Assembly: GCA_002085265.1 (NCBI GenBank)
Contig: NATI01000049.1
Coordinates: forward strand, 1 to 6,828
Source of the DNA: Candidatus Omnitrophica bacterium 4484_49
GTDB taxonomy: Bacteria > Omnitrophota > Gorgyraeia > Kaelpiales > Kaelpiaceae
Direction: 5' to 3'
Length of the DNA stretch: 6,828 bases
This document shows positions 6,250 to 6,828 of the stretch, in pieces; the stretch's first letter is position 1, and the number at the start of each line of letters is the position of its first letter. The notes beneath the pieces are model-generated. The model was given only the letters and a program-made list of their open reading frames with translations, was not told where the DNA came from and made no database searches. Made by a program: the position numbers and the translations under genes.

Positions 6250-6828
6250 ATGATGGATTATCTGTTAACTGAAGAGCAGCAAATGCTTAAAGAACTTGCT
6301 CATCAGATTGCCGAGGAGAAAATTCGTCCTGTAGCCAAACATCATGATGAGACTCAAGAATTCCCCTCAGAGATTATGAAAATTTTAGCCCAGAGTGATT
6401 TGTTCGGAGTTTATATTGAAGAGAAATACGGAGGAACAGGTGGAGGTGTTCTGGATTTAGTATTGGTAACTGAAGAACTCTCTCGTGCCTGCGGAGGAAT
6501 AGCCATTTGCTATGCCGCATCTGCTCTTGGAACTTATCCTCTAATCCTTTTTGGCAACGAGGAGCAGAAACAGAAATATCTTCCAGATTTAGCCAGCGGT
6601 AAGAAATTGGCAGCATTTGCCTTGACAGAACCCAATGCTGGGAGTGATGCTTCAGCTATAGAGACTAAAGCCGAGAAGAAGGGTGACTATTATATTCTTA
6701 ATGGCAGGAAGCAATGGATTACAAATGGTGGTGAGGCTGATGTTTATGTGGTGATTGCTATGACTGATAAGAGTAAAGGTGCGCGGGGAGCCACTGCTTT
6801 TATACTGGAGAAAGGTATGGAGGGATTC
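6250..6828 (+). CDS. Acyl-CoA dehydrogenase, butyryl/short-chain type, N-terminal part
   Basis: Partial gene: 193 residues from ATG 6250, still open at the right edge, about half of a usual 380-residue enzyme. It is an FAD flavoprotein that oxidises acyl-CoA to trans-2-enoyl-CoA, usually passing electrons to electron-transfer flavoprotein; in anaerobes, relatives work with EtfAB in butyrate or beta-oxidation pathways. The N-terminal helical domain runs from MDYLLTEEQQMLKELA (2-17) through EEKYGGTGGG (57-66) and EELSRACGGIA (75-85) to NEEQKQKYLPDLASG (103-117). The beta domain has the family signature ALTEPNAGSD (124-133), which contacts FAD and substrate, then NGRKQWITNGG (151-161). The catalytic glutamate and C-terminal domain lie outside the window, so chain-length preference cannot be judged. 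Similarity to the butyryl-CoA dehydrogenase group is from memory. It begins a new unit after the gap; etf genes just downstream would be expected but are not visible. Confidence 0.93.
   Translation, partial: MMDYLLTEEQQMLKELAHQIAEEKIRPVAKHHDETQEFPSEIMKILAQSDLFGVYIEEKYGGTGGGVLDLVLVTEELSRACGGIAICYAASALGTYPLILFGNEEQKQKYLPDLASGKKLAAFALTEPNAGSDASAIETKAEKKGDYYILNGRKQWITNGGEADVYVVIAMTDKSKGARGATAFILEKGMEGF

Noticed and set aside
6374..6616. Minus-strand open frame opposite the acyl-CoA dehydrogenase
   Set aside because: The plus strand here encodes clear acyl-CoA dehydrogenase motifs; the reverse frame has no family resemblance.

Overview
The window is a tightly packed, single-strand stretch of bacterial chromosome. 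Six plus-strand genes read as one transcription unit: uppS (3' part only), cdsA, dxr, rseP, ispG and proS. After a 120-bp gap, a seventh plus-strand gene begins, the 5' part of an acyl-CoA dehydrogenase that runs off the right edge. No RNA genes, insertion sequences, CRISPR arrays or long repeats were seen.

Region by region: 1-396 is the C-terminal part of undecaprenyl diphosphate synthase. 383-1204 is CDP-diacylglycerol synthase, best started at a TTG codon behind a good AGGAGG. 1201-2343 is DXP reductoisomerase, 2340-3389 a site-2 zinc metalloprotease, 3386-4435 HMBPP synthase, and 4432-6129 bacterial-type prolyl-tRNA synthetase with an editing insertion. The last five genes are joined by four successive ATGA overlaps. 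6130-6249 is an operon boundary with promoter-like sequences and a strong ribosome binding site for the gene that starts at 6250.

The genes fit together as an envelope-precursor unit. Dxr and IspG are an early and a late step of the MEP pathway, which makes isoprenoid units. UppS condenses those units into the C55 lipid carrier of cell-wall synthesis. CdsA makes the activated precursor of phospholipids. RseP is a membrane protease of envelope stress or signalling systems, and ProS is a housekeeping tRNA synthetase that commonly travels with this cluster.

Organism: a bacterium using the MEP pathway, with AT-leaning DNA, frequent ATA, AGA and AGG codons, and strong Shine-Dalgarno sites. The order uppS-cdsA-dxr-rseP-ispG-proS, without bamA after rseP, resembles Clostridia-like lineages and several uncultured phyla more than Proteobacteria. 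Several enzymes depart from family consensus at normally conserved positions (CdsA, Dxr, IspG, and one site in ProS). This points to a deep or poorly sampled lineage, perhaps a candidate phylum such as Omnitrophota or a relative, but the phylum cannot be fixed from the sequence alone. The window is not an accessory or defence island. The most notable signals are the active-site substitutions in IspG and CdsA and the unbroken chain of overlapping genes.
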